Source: an uncultured Brachyspira sp. (GTDB lineage: Bacteria > Spirochaetota > Brachyspiria > Brachyspirales > Brachyspiraceae). Taken from it: a stretch of 64,000 bases of DNA. The position numbers and the translations under genes are program-made. The notes under the pieces were generated by a model. That model saw nothing but the letters and a program-made list of their open reading frames with translations, made no database searches and was not told where the DNA came from. The stretch spans positions 1 to 64,000 of the forward strand of contig NZ_CALXKQ010000001.1 in assembly GCF_944388875.1 (NCBI RefSeq), read 5' to 3'. Positions 8,583 through 16,439 of this stretch are shown here, in pieces (position 1 is the first letter of the stretch; each line of letters opens with the position of its first letter).

Positions 8583-10406
8583 ATGTTAAAAAATTTGACG
8601 AATAAGAAAAATAGTCTAGTATTAAAATTCTTAATACCATATATGACAGCACTATTTATAATATGCACTATCATATATATAATATACCTGCCTCAATACA
8701 AAACAAGATTCATAAACTCAAATATATACAATATAAGCGATATATCATCAGCATTAGAAAATAATATTGCCTCAATATACGGAAGAATTAATATATTTTG
8801 TTCTTATGTTGAAAAAGAAACAGATAGAAACAAATTATTAGAAGTATTTGCTAATGTATTAAAAAATGAAAAAGATTTGATGAATATATTTTATGCTGAT
8901 ACTATACCATATAAAGACGGAGGAACCGTACTAAATACGCTTGGAGAACTTCCAAGCAATTATGACCAAACTACTAAAGAATGGTATAATAAAGCTTTGA
9001 ATTCAAGAGAAATAGTAATATCTGAACCTTATATAGATGCTGTAAATGGAAATATAGTAATAACATTTTCAAAAGCTATATATATTGACGGAAAATTATA
9101 TGGAATAGTTGGAATTGACGTAGATTTTATAAAAACAATTGAAGGTATATTAGAACAAATAAAGAATTATAATTATGATGTAAGCATTATAAATGAATCA
9201 GGATTATATTTATTTAATAAGAATGAGAGTTATGTATTAAAACAAAATATATTTAATGATAATAATATATCCTCCCATAAAAATGATATATTAAATAATA
9301 ATAATTACAGTTGGATAGAAAAAGATTATTCTTACATAACATATAAAATAAAAAATACGGCATGGAACTTAGTTGTAAATATAAACAATAAAGAGTTAAA
9401 ATCATCATTATTAAAACTTCTTATACTTATTATATCCGTATTTATAGTGTTGTCTGCAATAGAAGCAACATTAGTTCTTTTAATAGCAATTCCTATATCA
9501 AGCACATTAGATAATACTATATCTATAATAAATAATATGACTATGGGAAATTTCAATACATCATTCAATGATAAAGAGTTACATAAAAGAGATCAAACAG
9601 GAGATGTTATAAGAGCATTAAACAGCATGCAGAAAAAACTTGGTGATATTATATATGAAATGAAAAATGAAATAAACGGCATTAATTCTGCAGTTAACAT
9701 AATTACAAATGGAAATATAAATTTATCCGACAGAGCAACATCTCAGGCTAGTTCATTAGAAGAATTAACTAGGTCTATAGAATTTGTATTTTCATCCTTA
9801 AAAGACACAGCTGAAAATGCAGGAAATGCTAGAAAGATGAGTGAAAATGTTTCTAAATCTACACAAAATGGTGTTAATGCTATAAACTCAACATCATCAA
9901 GTATGGCAGAAATATCAGAATCTAGTAAGAAAATATCTGACATAACTAAAATAATAGAATCCATTGCTTTACAAACTAATATACTTGCATTAAATGCATC
10001 TGTTGAAGCGGCACGTGCGGGAGAACAGGGGAAAGGTTTTGCTGTTGTAGCTTCTGAGGTTAGAAACCTAGCATTAAATGTAGGAAATGCTGCAAAAGAT
10101 ATAACGAGTATAGCTAATGAAACTATAGAAAAAATACAAAATGGAAGTGCCGCTGTTCAGGCATCATCATATATATTAAATCAAATAGAATCATCTGTTA
10201 ATGATGTTCTCACTTTATTAACAGAGATATCCGATGCAATTATAGAAGAAGAAAACAGCATATCACAGATAAATACTGCCGTTATAGAAATAAACAGAAT
10301 AACTCAGGATACATCAAAAATAGCAAATGACGGAGCTAATGCAAGCAAGGATGTATTAGATAAATCTAATAATATAGTTTCTCAGGTTTCTTATTTCAAT
10401 TTTTAA
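8583..10406 (+). CDS. Methyl-accepting chemotaxis protein with a Cache sensor
   Basis: An inner-membrane chemoreceptor. TM1 is near the N-terminus, an extracytoplasmic double-Cache-type domain follows (segments [17 protein letters not shown] and GIVGIDVDF), and TM2 lies around [21 protein letters not shown]. Next come a HAMP region and a signalling domain with the conserved tip [20 protein letters not shown] followed by [17 protein letters not shown] 30 bp upstream also opens the frame, but AAAGGGG at about 8567-8573 lies 9 bases before this ATG, so I chose 8583 (607 residues). Cache domains of this kind often bind amino acids or other small organic ligands. A terminator follows directly. Confidence 0.93.
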   Translation: MLKNLTNKKNSLVLKFLIPYMTALFIICTIIYIIYLPQYKTRFINSNIYNISDISSALENNIASIYGRINIFCSYVEKETDRNKLLEVFANVLKNEKDLMNIFYADTIPYKDGGTVLNTLGELPSNYDQTTKEWYNKALNSREIVISEPYIDAVNGNIVITFSKAIYIDGKLYGIVGIDVDFIKTIEGILEQIKNYNYDVSIINESGLYLFNKNESYVLKQNIFNDNNISSHKNDILNNNNYSWIEKDYSYITYKIKNTAWNLVVNINNKELKSSLLKLLILIISVFIVLSAIEATLVLLIAIPISSTLDNTISIINNMTMGNFNTSFNDKELHKRDQTGDVIRALNSMQKKLGDIIYEMKNEINGINSAVNIITNGNINLSDRATSQASSLEELTRSIEFVFSSLKDTAENAGNARKMSENVSKSTQNGVNAINSTSSSMAEISESSKKISDITKIIESIALQTNILALNASVEAARAGEQGKGFAVVASEVRNLALNVGNAAKDITSIANETIEKIQNGSAAVQASSYILNQIESSVNDVLTLLTEISDAIIEEENSISQINTAVIEINRITQDTSKIANDGANASKDVLDKSNNIVSQVSYFNF

Positions 10407-10418
10407 TAAAGAAAATAA

Positions 10419-10444
10419 AAAGAGGCTTTATTTGTAGCCTCTTT
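10419..10444. terminator. Bidirectional terminator
   Basis: AAAGAGGCT/AGCCTCTTT (9 bp) with an 8-base loop and a T run on the plus side and A run on the minus side lies between the chemoreceptor and the convergent heptosyltransferase-like gene. It can serve both. Confidence 0.88.
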
Positions 10445-10445
10445 T

Positions 10446-11483
10446 TTATATCTTTTTTATTAATCTTTCTGCTATTATATCAGAATCCAAATTTTCTATG
10501 CATATATGATTATTAGGACAATTTTTTCTCTTATAGCATACTGCACATTCCAAATTTTCAACTCTTATAGTTTCAGAATTTTTAGCTATAGGTCCTACTC
10601 TAATTTCACTAGTAGGTCCGAATATAGCTACAAGAGGTTTCTGAAATGCACATCCCGTATGCATTGGAAAAGAATCAACAGTAACCATTCCTTTTGACTT
10701 TTTTATTAAATATCCAAGTTCTGATAAATTAAAAAGCCCAGAACTATTTAATACATTATCAAATCCTTTAACTATTTCAGCACATTCTTTGTCATAATCA
10801 GATGCAGCAGAAACTATTATTTGTATGTCCATTAATTTATGCAGGCTTTCTATTATCTCTCTGCTTTTATTTACAGACAAATCTTTAGTGTTCCATCTTG
10901 AAAATGGAGATAAAACTATATATTCATCTTTTATATTAAAATTACTATCTATATTGTTTTTTATATACTCCAGTTTTTTATTAAAATCTTCTTCTATTGT
11001 ATTAGGTAAAAAATAATCCAAATCCGTACCATCATCAGGACAGCCGATAAACTTTAAAAATGATATTAATCCCACAATTGCATTTATATCCTTATAATAA
11101 TTACTTTTAATACCAAACCATTTTCCTTTAGCATATTTTTCTTTTGCATGACATAAATATAAAAAAATTATACTTCTTTCAAGTCCCTGCAAGTCCATGG
11201 CTATATCATAATTCTCTTTTCTAACTTCTTTTATATGAGATAAAAACTCTCCTATTGTAGAAAAAAATTTAAATGGTGACTTGAATATATCTCTCTCATA
11301 TCTATATATATCTAAAACATATAATTTATTAATATAAGGATTATTCTCAAGTATTCCCAAAGCACGTTTATCTGTTACTATATCTATAGTACAATTAGGC
11401 TTCCATTTTTTTAATGCTCTTATAACTGGAGTTGCATGAAGTACATCACCTAGAGAAGTTTGTTTTATTAAAAGTATTTTCAT
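10446..11483 (-). CDS. Glycosyltransferase family 9 (heptosyltransferase-like)
   Basis: A 345-residue GT9 enzyme of the WaaC/WaaF/RfaQ type, which transfers ADP-heptose to the lipooligosaccharide core at the cytoplasmic face of the inner membrane. It begins MKILLIKQTSLGDVLHATPVIRALK, the GT9 N-terminal signature, and the C-terminal lobe has TVDSFPMHTGCAFQKPLVAIFGPTS, where the nucleotide-sugar binds. A Cys cluster (CAVCYKRKNCPNNHICI) close to the C-terminus is common in this family. gmhA, which makes the heptose precursor, lies 1.2 kb away on the same strand. The acceptor is unknown. Confidence 0.88.
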   Translation of the reverse strand: MKILLIKQTSLGDVLHATPVIRALKKWKPNCTIDIVTDKRALGILENNPYINKLYVLDIYRYERDIFKSPFKFFSTIGEFLSHIKEVRKENYDIAMDLQGLERSIIFLYLCHAKEKYAKGKWFGIKSNYYKDINAIVGLISFLKFIGCPDDGTDLDYFLPNTIEEDFNKKLEYIKNNIDSNFNIKDEYIVLSPFSRWNTKDLSVNKSREIIESLHKLMDIQIIVSAASDYDKECAEIVKGFDNVLNSSGLFNLSELGYLIKKSKGMVTVDSFPMHTGCAFQKPLVAIFGPTSEIRVGPIAKNSETIRVENLECAVCYKRKNCPNNHICIENLDSDIIAERLIKKI

Positions 11484-11585
11484 TATAAATATAACCTATA
11501 TCATTATTAATAATGAATAATAATATATATTTTTTAACAATATATCAACAATATATAAAAAATAAAAAATTACTACAAAGGTATT

Positions 11586-11628
11586 GACAACAATTACTTT
11601 ATATAGTAATATTACTACATAAAGTAAT
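11586..11628 (+). promoter_or_regulatory. Promoter and double operator of the TrpX-like gene
   Basis: A -35 box TTGACA (11585-11590), a 17-base spacer and TAATAT form a sigma70-type promoter. Over the spacer and -10 lie two abutting copies of an 18-bp element in opposite orientation: ATTACTTTATATAGTAAT at 11593-11610 and ATTACTACATAAAGTAAT at 11611-11628, whose complement differs at one base. Almost the same element, ATTACTTTTTACAGTAAT, overlaps the trpB promoter at 53124-53141. A repressor binding here would block RNA polymerase. That tryptophan controls both is inferred from the genes. Confidence 0.75.
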
Positions 11629-11660
11629 TAAATATAAACTTTTATTAAAAGGACAAAACA

Positions 11661-12632
11661 ATGAAAAGAAATATTATTATAATATTTGTTATAGTATTGA
11701 TTACAACTTTCAGTATCATAGGAAAAGCAAGCAATAAAAAAAATAATGATATAATAAAGATAGGAATAAGCCAAATGATAGAACATGAGGCATTAGATCT
11801 AATATATAAAGGAATAGAAGATGAGCTTAATGAATATTATAAAAACAGCAATAAAAAAATAGATATAGACTATCAAAATGCACAGGGAGAACAGGCAAAC
11901 TGCAATACAATAGCTCAAAAGTTTGTTAATGATAAAAAAAATATTATAATAGCTATAGGCACTCCTTCTGCACAATCTGCTGTAAATTTAACTAAAGATA
12001 TACCAATAATAGTTTCAGGCATAGGAGATCCTATAGGAGCAAAATTGGTTACAAATTTAAATAAGCCTAATGTCAATGTAACAGGCACCATAAATCTTCC
12101 TCCTATAGAAAAACAAATTGAACTTATGCATACATTAATGCCTAATGCTAAAAAAATAGGACTATTATACTGTTCAAGCGAAATCAATTCTTCATACCAA
12201 ATAAAATTAGCAAAAGAAAAATTAGATTCTTTAGGATTGGAATATACTGATTTAACCGTAGCTAATGCAAATGAAATACAGCAAATGATGATAAATGCTG
12301 CTAATAAAGTTGATGCGATATTTTCACCTACTGACAATATAATAGCAAACAGTATGGCTAATGTAGCTATGATAGAAGAAAGTGAAAAAATTCCTGTTGT
12401 ATGTGCCGATGCTTCAATGACAAAAATAGGAGGTACTGTAACTTATTCTGTAGATTATTATGAAATGGGAAAACTCACTGCCAAAAAAACAATAGAAGTG
12501 CTAGAAGGTATTAAAGATATAAAAAATATACCGCTTGAAACAGTTGATAAATTCAATTTTATAGTTAATACCAATATGATAACTAAATTAGGATTAAGTA
12601 TACCTAGCAGTATTTATGAATTAAACCAATAA
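11661..12632 (+). CDS. TrpX-like ABC transporter substrate-binding protein
   Basis: A 323-residue exported binding protein of the ABC_sub_bind/TrpX family. The N-terminal signal segment is followed by KIGISQMIEHEALDLIYKGI, then AIGTPSAQSAVNLTKDIPIIVSGIGDP, and NVTGTINLPPIEKQIELM, all typical of the family that captures tryptophan or related compounds in the periplasm. A terminator follows at once, so the usual permease and ATPase genes are missing here and must lie elsewhere if it is functional. ATG is preceded by AAAGGA. The promoter carries a double palindrome also found at trpB, which supports a tryptophan/indole substrate. I leave the symbol blank because substrate identity is inferred. 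Confidence 0.82.
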   Translation: MKRNIIIIFVIVLITTFSIIGKASNKKNNDIIKIGISQMIEHEALDLIYKGIEDELNEYYKNSNKKIDIDYQNAQGEQANCNTIAQKFVNDKKNIIIAIGTPSAQSAVNLTKDIPIIVSGIGDPIGAKLVTNLNKPNVNVTGTINLPPIEKQIELMHTLMPNAKKIGLLYCSSEINSSYQIKLAKEKLDSLGLEYTDLTVANANEIQQMMINAANKVDAIFSPTDNIIANSMANVAMIEESEKIPVVCADASMTKIGGTVTYSVDYYEMGKLTAKKTIEVLEGIKDIKNIPLETVDKFNFIVNTNMITKLGLSIPSSIYELNQ

Positions 12633-12656
12633 ATAATAATTCCATAATTTAATAAT

Positions 12657-12687
12657 AAAGGGCTTGCAAGTATTATTGCAAACCCTT
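12657..12687 (+). terminator. Terminator after the TrpX-like gene
   Basis: A 13-bp stem, AAAGGG-c-TTGCAA paired with TTGCAA-a-CCCTTT with one mismatch, and a 5-6 base loop, followed by TTTTTAA. Its A-rich left side lets it also serve the convergent gmhA gene. Confidence 0.88.
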
Positions 12688-12717
12688 TTTAAAATTTGTA
12701 AATTGCATAAAAAATTA

Positions 12718-13344
12718 TTATCTATTTTCTTTAAAGAAATGCTCCTCCACTCTTATACAAATTTCATGGTATATAGCTTCATGGTATTCCTGTGTTATAT
12801 GAGTTTCTTTTGCTGGTGCTTTAATTGCAATATCCGCCATCTCTGCAAGTTTTCCTCCATTTTCATTTGTAAGCGATACAACTTTTATACCCATAGCCTT
12901 GGCAAGTTTAGCAGCATAAATAATATTCTTTGCATTTCCTGATGTGCTTATAGCAATAAAAATATCTCCCTTATCTCCAAAACCCAATAATTGCTGAGCA
13001 AAAACTAAATAAGGTTCTTTATCATTAAGATATGCACTTGAAAGTCCAAGATGAGATGTCAAAGCAACAGCTCTTAAAGGAGATTCTAAATTATCTGCTA
13101 TATATTCTCCGTCTTCTATTTTCAAAAGCTCTTTTTTTATATCTTCTTTTATAGGACGCTTCTTCAAAAAACTTTTTAAAAGCTCTCCTGCTATATGCTC
13201 GCTGTCGCATGCACTTCCGCCGTTTCCAGCTATTAAAACTTTACCGCCATTTTCATAACTTTTTATTATCTCATTTATAGAATCTTCTATTGCTTTTTTC
13301 ATAGGTTCCAATTTAGGAATTCTTTCAATTAATTGTTCTATCAT
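12718..13344 (-). CDS. gmhA: Phosphoheptose isomerase
   Basis: A 208-residue SIS-domain enzyme that converts sedoheptulose 7-phosphate to D-glycero-D-manno-heptose 7-phosphate, the first step to ADP-heptose. It has VLIAGNGGSACDSEHIAGELL, where the sugar phosphate binds, a central FIAISTSGNAKNIIYA, and the C-terminal catalytic HITQEYHEAIYHEIC with the conserved His and Glu residues. Family length is about 190-210. The nearby heptosyltransferase-like gene fits the pathway. A DiaA-like SIS protein is the alternative, but the catalytic residues favour GmhA. Confidence 0.9.
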   Translation of the reverse strand: MIEQLIERIPKLEPMKKAIEDSINEIIKSYENGGKVLIAGNGGSACDSEHIAGELLKSFLKKRPIKEDIKKELLKIEDGEYIADNLESPLRAVALTSHLGLSSAYLNDKEPYLVFAQQLLGFGDKGDIFIAISTSGNAKNIIYAAKLAKAMGIKVVSLTNENGGKLAEMADIAIKAPAKETHITQEYHEAIYHEICIRVEEHFFKENR

Positions 13345-13404
13345 TTTAATTTCCTTAAATAATATGCATATAAATTATATACAAGTTTTGCATTTTAACA
13401 AGTT

Positions 13405-13839
13405 CTATTTTTTAAAATTATATTTGATATCATCATATATATCATCTCTGCTTAAATTTTTTACATCTTCGTAAAACACAGCCTGCTTCTCTAATGGATT
13501 ATTTATATATCCGTATCTAATGCTGTAAATAATATATAAAAATAAAAACTTTAAAAATCCTAAATATTCTATTTGATATATATGTACAAGCTCATGCCTG
13601 AATAAATTGCTGTTCTCATCAATATTTTCAAAAATATGCTTAGTTTTAACATGTATTCTTTTAGTAAAAGGATTTGTTACAGCTATAAAATTTATATTAG
13701 AAATCTTACCAGCAATGATTAGACAAAAACTAAGTAAAGAGCCAAAAACATAAACAACATTATTAACTTTTTTTATTTGTTTTATCCTAGTATAATATAC
13801 AATAACAATTAAAATAAATACTATGATAATATAAATCAC
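13405..13839 (-). CDS. Membrane protein with an HExxH metalloprotease-like motif
   Basis: A 144-residue protein with an N-terminal membrane segment (1-17), a second at about 31-45, and then LFRHELVHIYQIEYLG, whose HELVH is a zinc-metalloprotease signature on a predicted helix, followed by another hydrophobic stretch (FLKFLFLYIIYSI) and a charged tail. The family is not recognised. It starts on the last base of the upstream ankyrin gene's stop codon (TAATG overlap), so the two are translationally coupled and probably act together. Confidence 0.6.
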   Translation of the reverse strand: MIYIIIVFILIVIVYYTRIKQIKKVNNVVYVFGSLLSFCLIIAGKISNINFIAVTNPFTKRIHVKTKHIFENIDENSNLFRHELVHIYQIEYLGFLKFLFLYIIYSIRYGYINNPLEKQAVFYEDVKNLSRDDIYDDIKYNFKK

Positions 13840-14513
13840 TATTCTAAAGCACCGTAACTATTTAAAAACTCCACCAAACTTTCAGGCTTTTTATAATGTT
13901 CTTTAACATAGGCAAGAGCAGTTCTTCCGCTCTTATCTTTAGCATTAACATCAATACCATTATCGCATAATATCTTAGCAACAGGAAGCATATTCTCACT
14001 TTTATCAGCAGACATGAAAACCATCATTAAAGCATTGTCCCCGTCATTATTTACAGCATTAACATTAATTTTATAATCTATCAAAGTCTGAACTATATCT
14101 CCATACAAATTATATGAGGCAACATGCAAAGATGTTTCTCCGTACATATTATATGAATTCACATCCGCACCATTTTTAAGAAGCATCTTTACAATATCAT
14201 TGAAGCCGCCTGTAGCAGCCATTATCAAAGCATTATATCCAACCTTATCAGCAATATTAACATTTGCTTTTGAATTCAGTAAAAGTCTAGCCACAGCAGA
14301 ATGCCCCCTATGAGAAGCAAGCATTAAGCCAGTAACTCCATCTTCTGTTACAGTATCAACATTAACTTTTTTATTGATGAGAGAAACTACTGTATCATAC
14401 TTTCCTTCTTCACATGCTTTTAAGAATTGCGTTTCATTATCTGTTAAAGGATAAACTATACAAGAAATTAATATTGTAAAAATTAAAACAAAAATTATAT
14501 TTTTCATAAACAA
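13839..14513 (-). CDS. Exported ankyrin-repeat protein
   Basis: A 224-residue protein with an N-terminal hydrophobic signal segment (IIFVLIFTILISCIVYPL, with a Cys that could act as a lipobox but in poor context) followed by about five ankyrin repeats: DGVTGLMLASHRGHSAVARLLL, VGYNALIMAATGGFNDIVKMLL, and three more ending at SGRTALAYVKEH. Ankyrin repeats bind proteins, so a periplasmic or outer-surface scaffold is likely. It is coupled to the following HExxH membrane protein gene by a 1-base overlap. The binding partner is unknown; the neighbour is the obvious candidate. Confidence 0.82.
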   Translation of the reverse strand: MFMKNIIFVLIFTILISCIVYPLTDNETQFLKACEEGKYDTVVSLINKKVNVDTVTEDGVTGLMLASHRGHSAVARLLLNSKANVNIADKVGYNALIMAATGGFNDIVKMLLKNGADVNSYNMYGETSLHVASYNLYGDIVQTLIDYKINVNAVNNDGDNALMMVFMSADKSENMLPVAKILCDNGIDVNAKDKSGRTALAYVKEHYKKPESLVEFLNSYGALE

Positions 14514-14725
14514 CCCAAATATTATAATATATTATATAAATATGATTAAAAACACTTTTGTAAAAAAAATTCTAAAAATTAATACGATTATATTAATTTT
14601 TTTACAAATTATAACATATAAAATAATATAGTAAACATTTTTACATATAGTACTGCTGATTAGATAAAAATAATTTATATATGCTATATCTATAATATAT
14701 AAAAAAATTTTTTTTTGGCAAATAT

Positions 14726-15391
14726 TTAGGATAGATATTTTTCTTCTAATACTTGAAGATGTTTACTAAGATGTCTGGCTATAAATCCTACACAAACAGC
14801 TGCAACTAAAGTACCTTCTCTAACTCCTTCCAAATGTCCTAAACAAACTAAAACAGTAACTATAGATATTAATACTAAAGTAACATCAAAAGCTATTTTT
14901 ATATTACCAAATTTTACTGGAAATACTTTGCATATAGCAAGTACTAGTCCTTCGCCTGGCGTAGTAACCAATTTAGCCATTACTTCTATACTGATTCCCA
15001 CTCCAACCAGAATTATTCCTAAAAAACAAATTATCCATTGCTGAAAATAATTTGTATATGAAATATCTCTTATTAAATACTGAGAAAAATCTATCATTAC
15101 TCCAAAAATAAAGAGTGCTGGAACTTGTAATAATTGAAACCAATCATAATTTTTTCTTAGTATTACAATTTGCATAATTATAAATAATATATTAATAATT
15201 ATAGTAGTTTCTCCAACCGATAATCCAGAAATGCTGCTTGTAACATAAGGTACGCTGGATATAGGAGAAGTACCTAAAGATGCTTTAATAGATAAAGCTA
15301 TTCCTAAAGCCATTATATAAAGCCCAACCAATAATAAAATAGATCTCTCTAATAAATGTTTGTTTTTTTTGTTTCTTAGTTCTTTACTCAT
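14726..15391 (-). CDS. YczE/YyaS/YitT-family membrane protein
   Basis: A 221-residue protein with five to six membrane segments and the family pattern GIALSIKASLGTSPISSVPYV near the N-terminus and TTPGEGLVLAICKVFP in the middle. Family members are of unknown function; some have been linked to peptide antibiotic production or transport. I start it at 15391 because GGAG lies 6 bases upstream; a longer frame to 15427 has no site. Its ATG overlaps the MarR gene stop by 8 bases (ATGAGTAA), so the two are translationally coupled and the pump-like protein is probably controlled by that MarR regulator. Confidence 0.8.
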   Translation of the reverse strand: MSKELRNKKNKHLLERSILLLVGLYIMALGIALSIKASLGTSPISSVPYVTSSISGLSVGETTIIINILFIIMQIVILRKNYDWFQLLQVPALFIFGVMIDFSQYLIRDISYTNYFQQWIICFLGIILVGVGISIEVMAKLVTTPGEGLVLAICKVFPVKFGNIKIAFDVTLVLISIVTVLVCLGHLEGVREGTLVAAVCVGFIARHLSKHLQVLEEKYLS

Positions 15392-15821
15392 TTTCTGCTC
15401 CGTTTTTATTATTTGACAAAGAATCATATACTTTTAATAATAAATTTTTTAATAAAATAATTTCATCATTTGATAATTTTTGCATAACCTTATTTTCTAC
15501 ATTATCAAAAATTATCTGCATATTATCTGCGGCCTCTATACCTTTATCAGTAAGAGAAACATAAAGAGAACGTCTGTTTCCTTCATGCTGCTTTCTAACT
15601 ATCAATCCTGCATTTTCCATGCCAAGTAAAATACTTCCTACTGTAGCTTGTTCTATTTCACAGTAATTTGCTATTGTCTTTTGATCTGCCTCTTTAAATT
15701 TTGACAGACAGTATAAAATTTTAGGCTGTCCTGATGTAAGTCCTATTTTATTTGCATTAAACATTATATTTTTAGCAAGTATAGAATTGGACTTCATCAA
15801 TAAATAATGCAAGCTTTCCAA
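15384..15821 (-). CDS. MarR-family transcriptional regulator
   Basis: A 145-residue winged-helix regulator. The recognition region ADQKTIANYCEIEQATVGSILLGMENAGLI and the wing RKQHEGNRRSLYVSLTDKG are typical of MarR. The start is a TTG with GGGAG 8 bases upstream; no ATG in that position gives a full-length protein. A 28-bp perfect palindrome lies 27 bp upstream, so autoregulation of the MarR/YitT operon is likely. The ligand is unknown. Confidence 0.88.
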   Translation of the reverse strand: MESLHYLLMKSNSILAKNIMFNANKIGLTSGQPKILYCLSKFKEADQKTIANYCEIEQATVGSILLGMENAGLIVRKQHEGNRRSLYVSLTDKGIEAADNMQIIFDNVENKVMQKLSNDEIILLKNLLLKVYDSLSNNKNGAENE

Positions 15822-15847
15822 ATAATAAGCTCCCTAATAATAAGTAT

Positions 15848-15875
15848 TATTATAATAAGATATCTTATTATAATA
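15848..15875. promoter_or_regulatory. Perfect 28-bp palindrome, probable MarR operator
   Basis: A perfect inverted repeat centred on GATATC, with half-site TATTATAATAAGAT. It lies between the MarR gene and trxA, 27 bp from the MarR start and about 85 bp before the trxA promoter. Its size and AT-rich palindromic nature fit a MarR dimer site. Binding would cover the MarR promoter. Confidence 0.75.
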
Positions 15876-15941
15876 TAACCTAAAAATATGTCAATAAGTA
15901 TATACCCTATACCAGTATATAAAAAAAGATAAAAAAGATAT

Positions 15942-15976
15942 TGACTTTTAATAAAGTTAGAGTATACTAATCAAAA
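15942..15976 (+). promoter_or_regulatory. Promoter of trxA
   Basis: TTGACT, 16 bases, TATACT, about 35 bp before the trxA start codon; a good match to a sigma70-type promoter. GAGGATG supplies the ribosome-binding site. Confidence 0.65.
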
Positions 15977-16004
15977 TATAAATAATAAATGAGGATGAAC
16001 AAAT

Positions 16005-16322
16005 ATGTCAGTATTAGAATTAAAAACAGATAATTTTGATCAGGCTATATCTAATGATAAAGCCATACTAGTGGACTTTTTTGCAGAATGGTGCGGTCCT
16101 TGCAAAATGCAAACTCCAGTATTGCATAAAGTAGCAGAAGAATATTCTGATAAAATGGAGTTTGGTGCGGTTAATGTTGATGAATGTGAGGATATAGCAG
16201 CAAAATATGGGGTTCAATCTATACCTACTCTACTAATATTCAAAAGCGGAGAACTTCTTAAAAGAGCTGAGGGTATGAAAAATGAAGCTCAATTAAAAGA
16301 ATGGTTAAAAGAATATTTATAA
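16005..16322 (+). CDS. trxA: Thioredoxin
   Basis: A 105-residue cytoplasmic disulfide reductase. The active site WCGPC is at residues 29-33, followed by the conserved cis-proline region SIPTLLIFKSGE. Length is that of standard thioredoxins. Its own promoter and terminator make it a single-gene unit. The palindrome belonging to the divergent MarR gene is close enough to affect it, but that is not shown. Confidence 0.95.
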   Translation: MSVLELKTDNFDQAISNDKAILVDFFAEWCGPCKMQTPVLHKVAEEYSDKMEFGAVNVDECEDIAAKYGVQSIPTLLIFKSGELLKRAEGMKNEAQLKEWLKEYL

Positions 16323-16349
16323 TTTTTTTTAATTTAAAAATAATTTTTT

Positions 16350-16376
16350 AAGCCTAATTTTATATAAATTAGGCTT
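16350..16376 (+). terminator. Terminator of trxA
   Basis: AAGCCTAATTT paired perfectly with AAATTAGGCTT around a 5-base loop, followed by eight T residues. Confidence 0.92.
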
Positions 16377-16439
16377 TTTTTTATTCTAAATTAATATATA
16401 ATTGAAATATGTTTTTGAAAATAAATTACAGGTATAAAT

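Noticed and set aside
12664-12942. 92-residue plus-strand frame rich in Cys, Phe and Tyr
   Set aside because: It is antisense to gmhA, overlaps the terminator and has no ribosome site.
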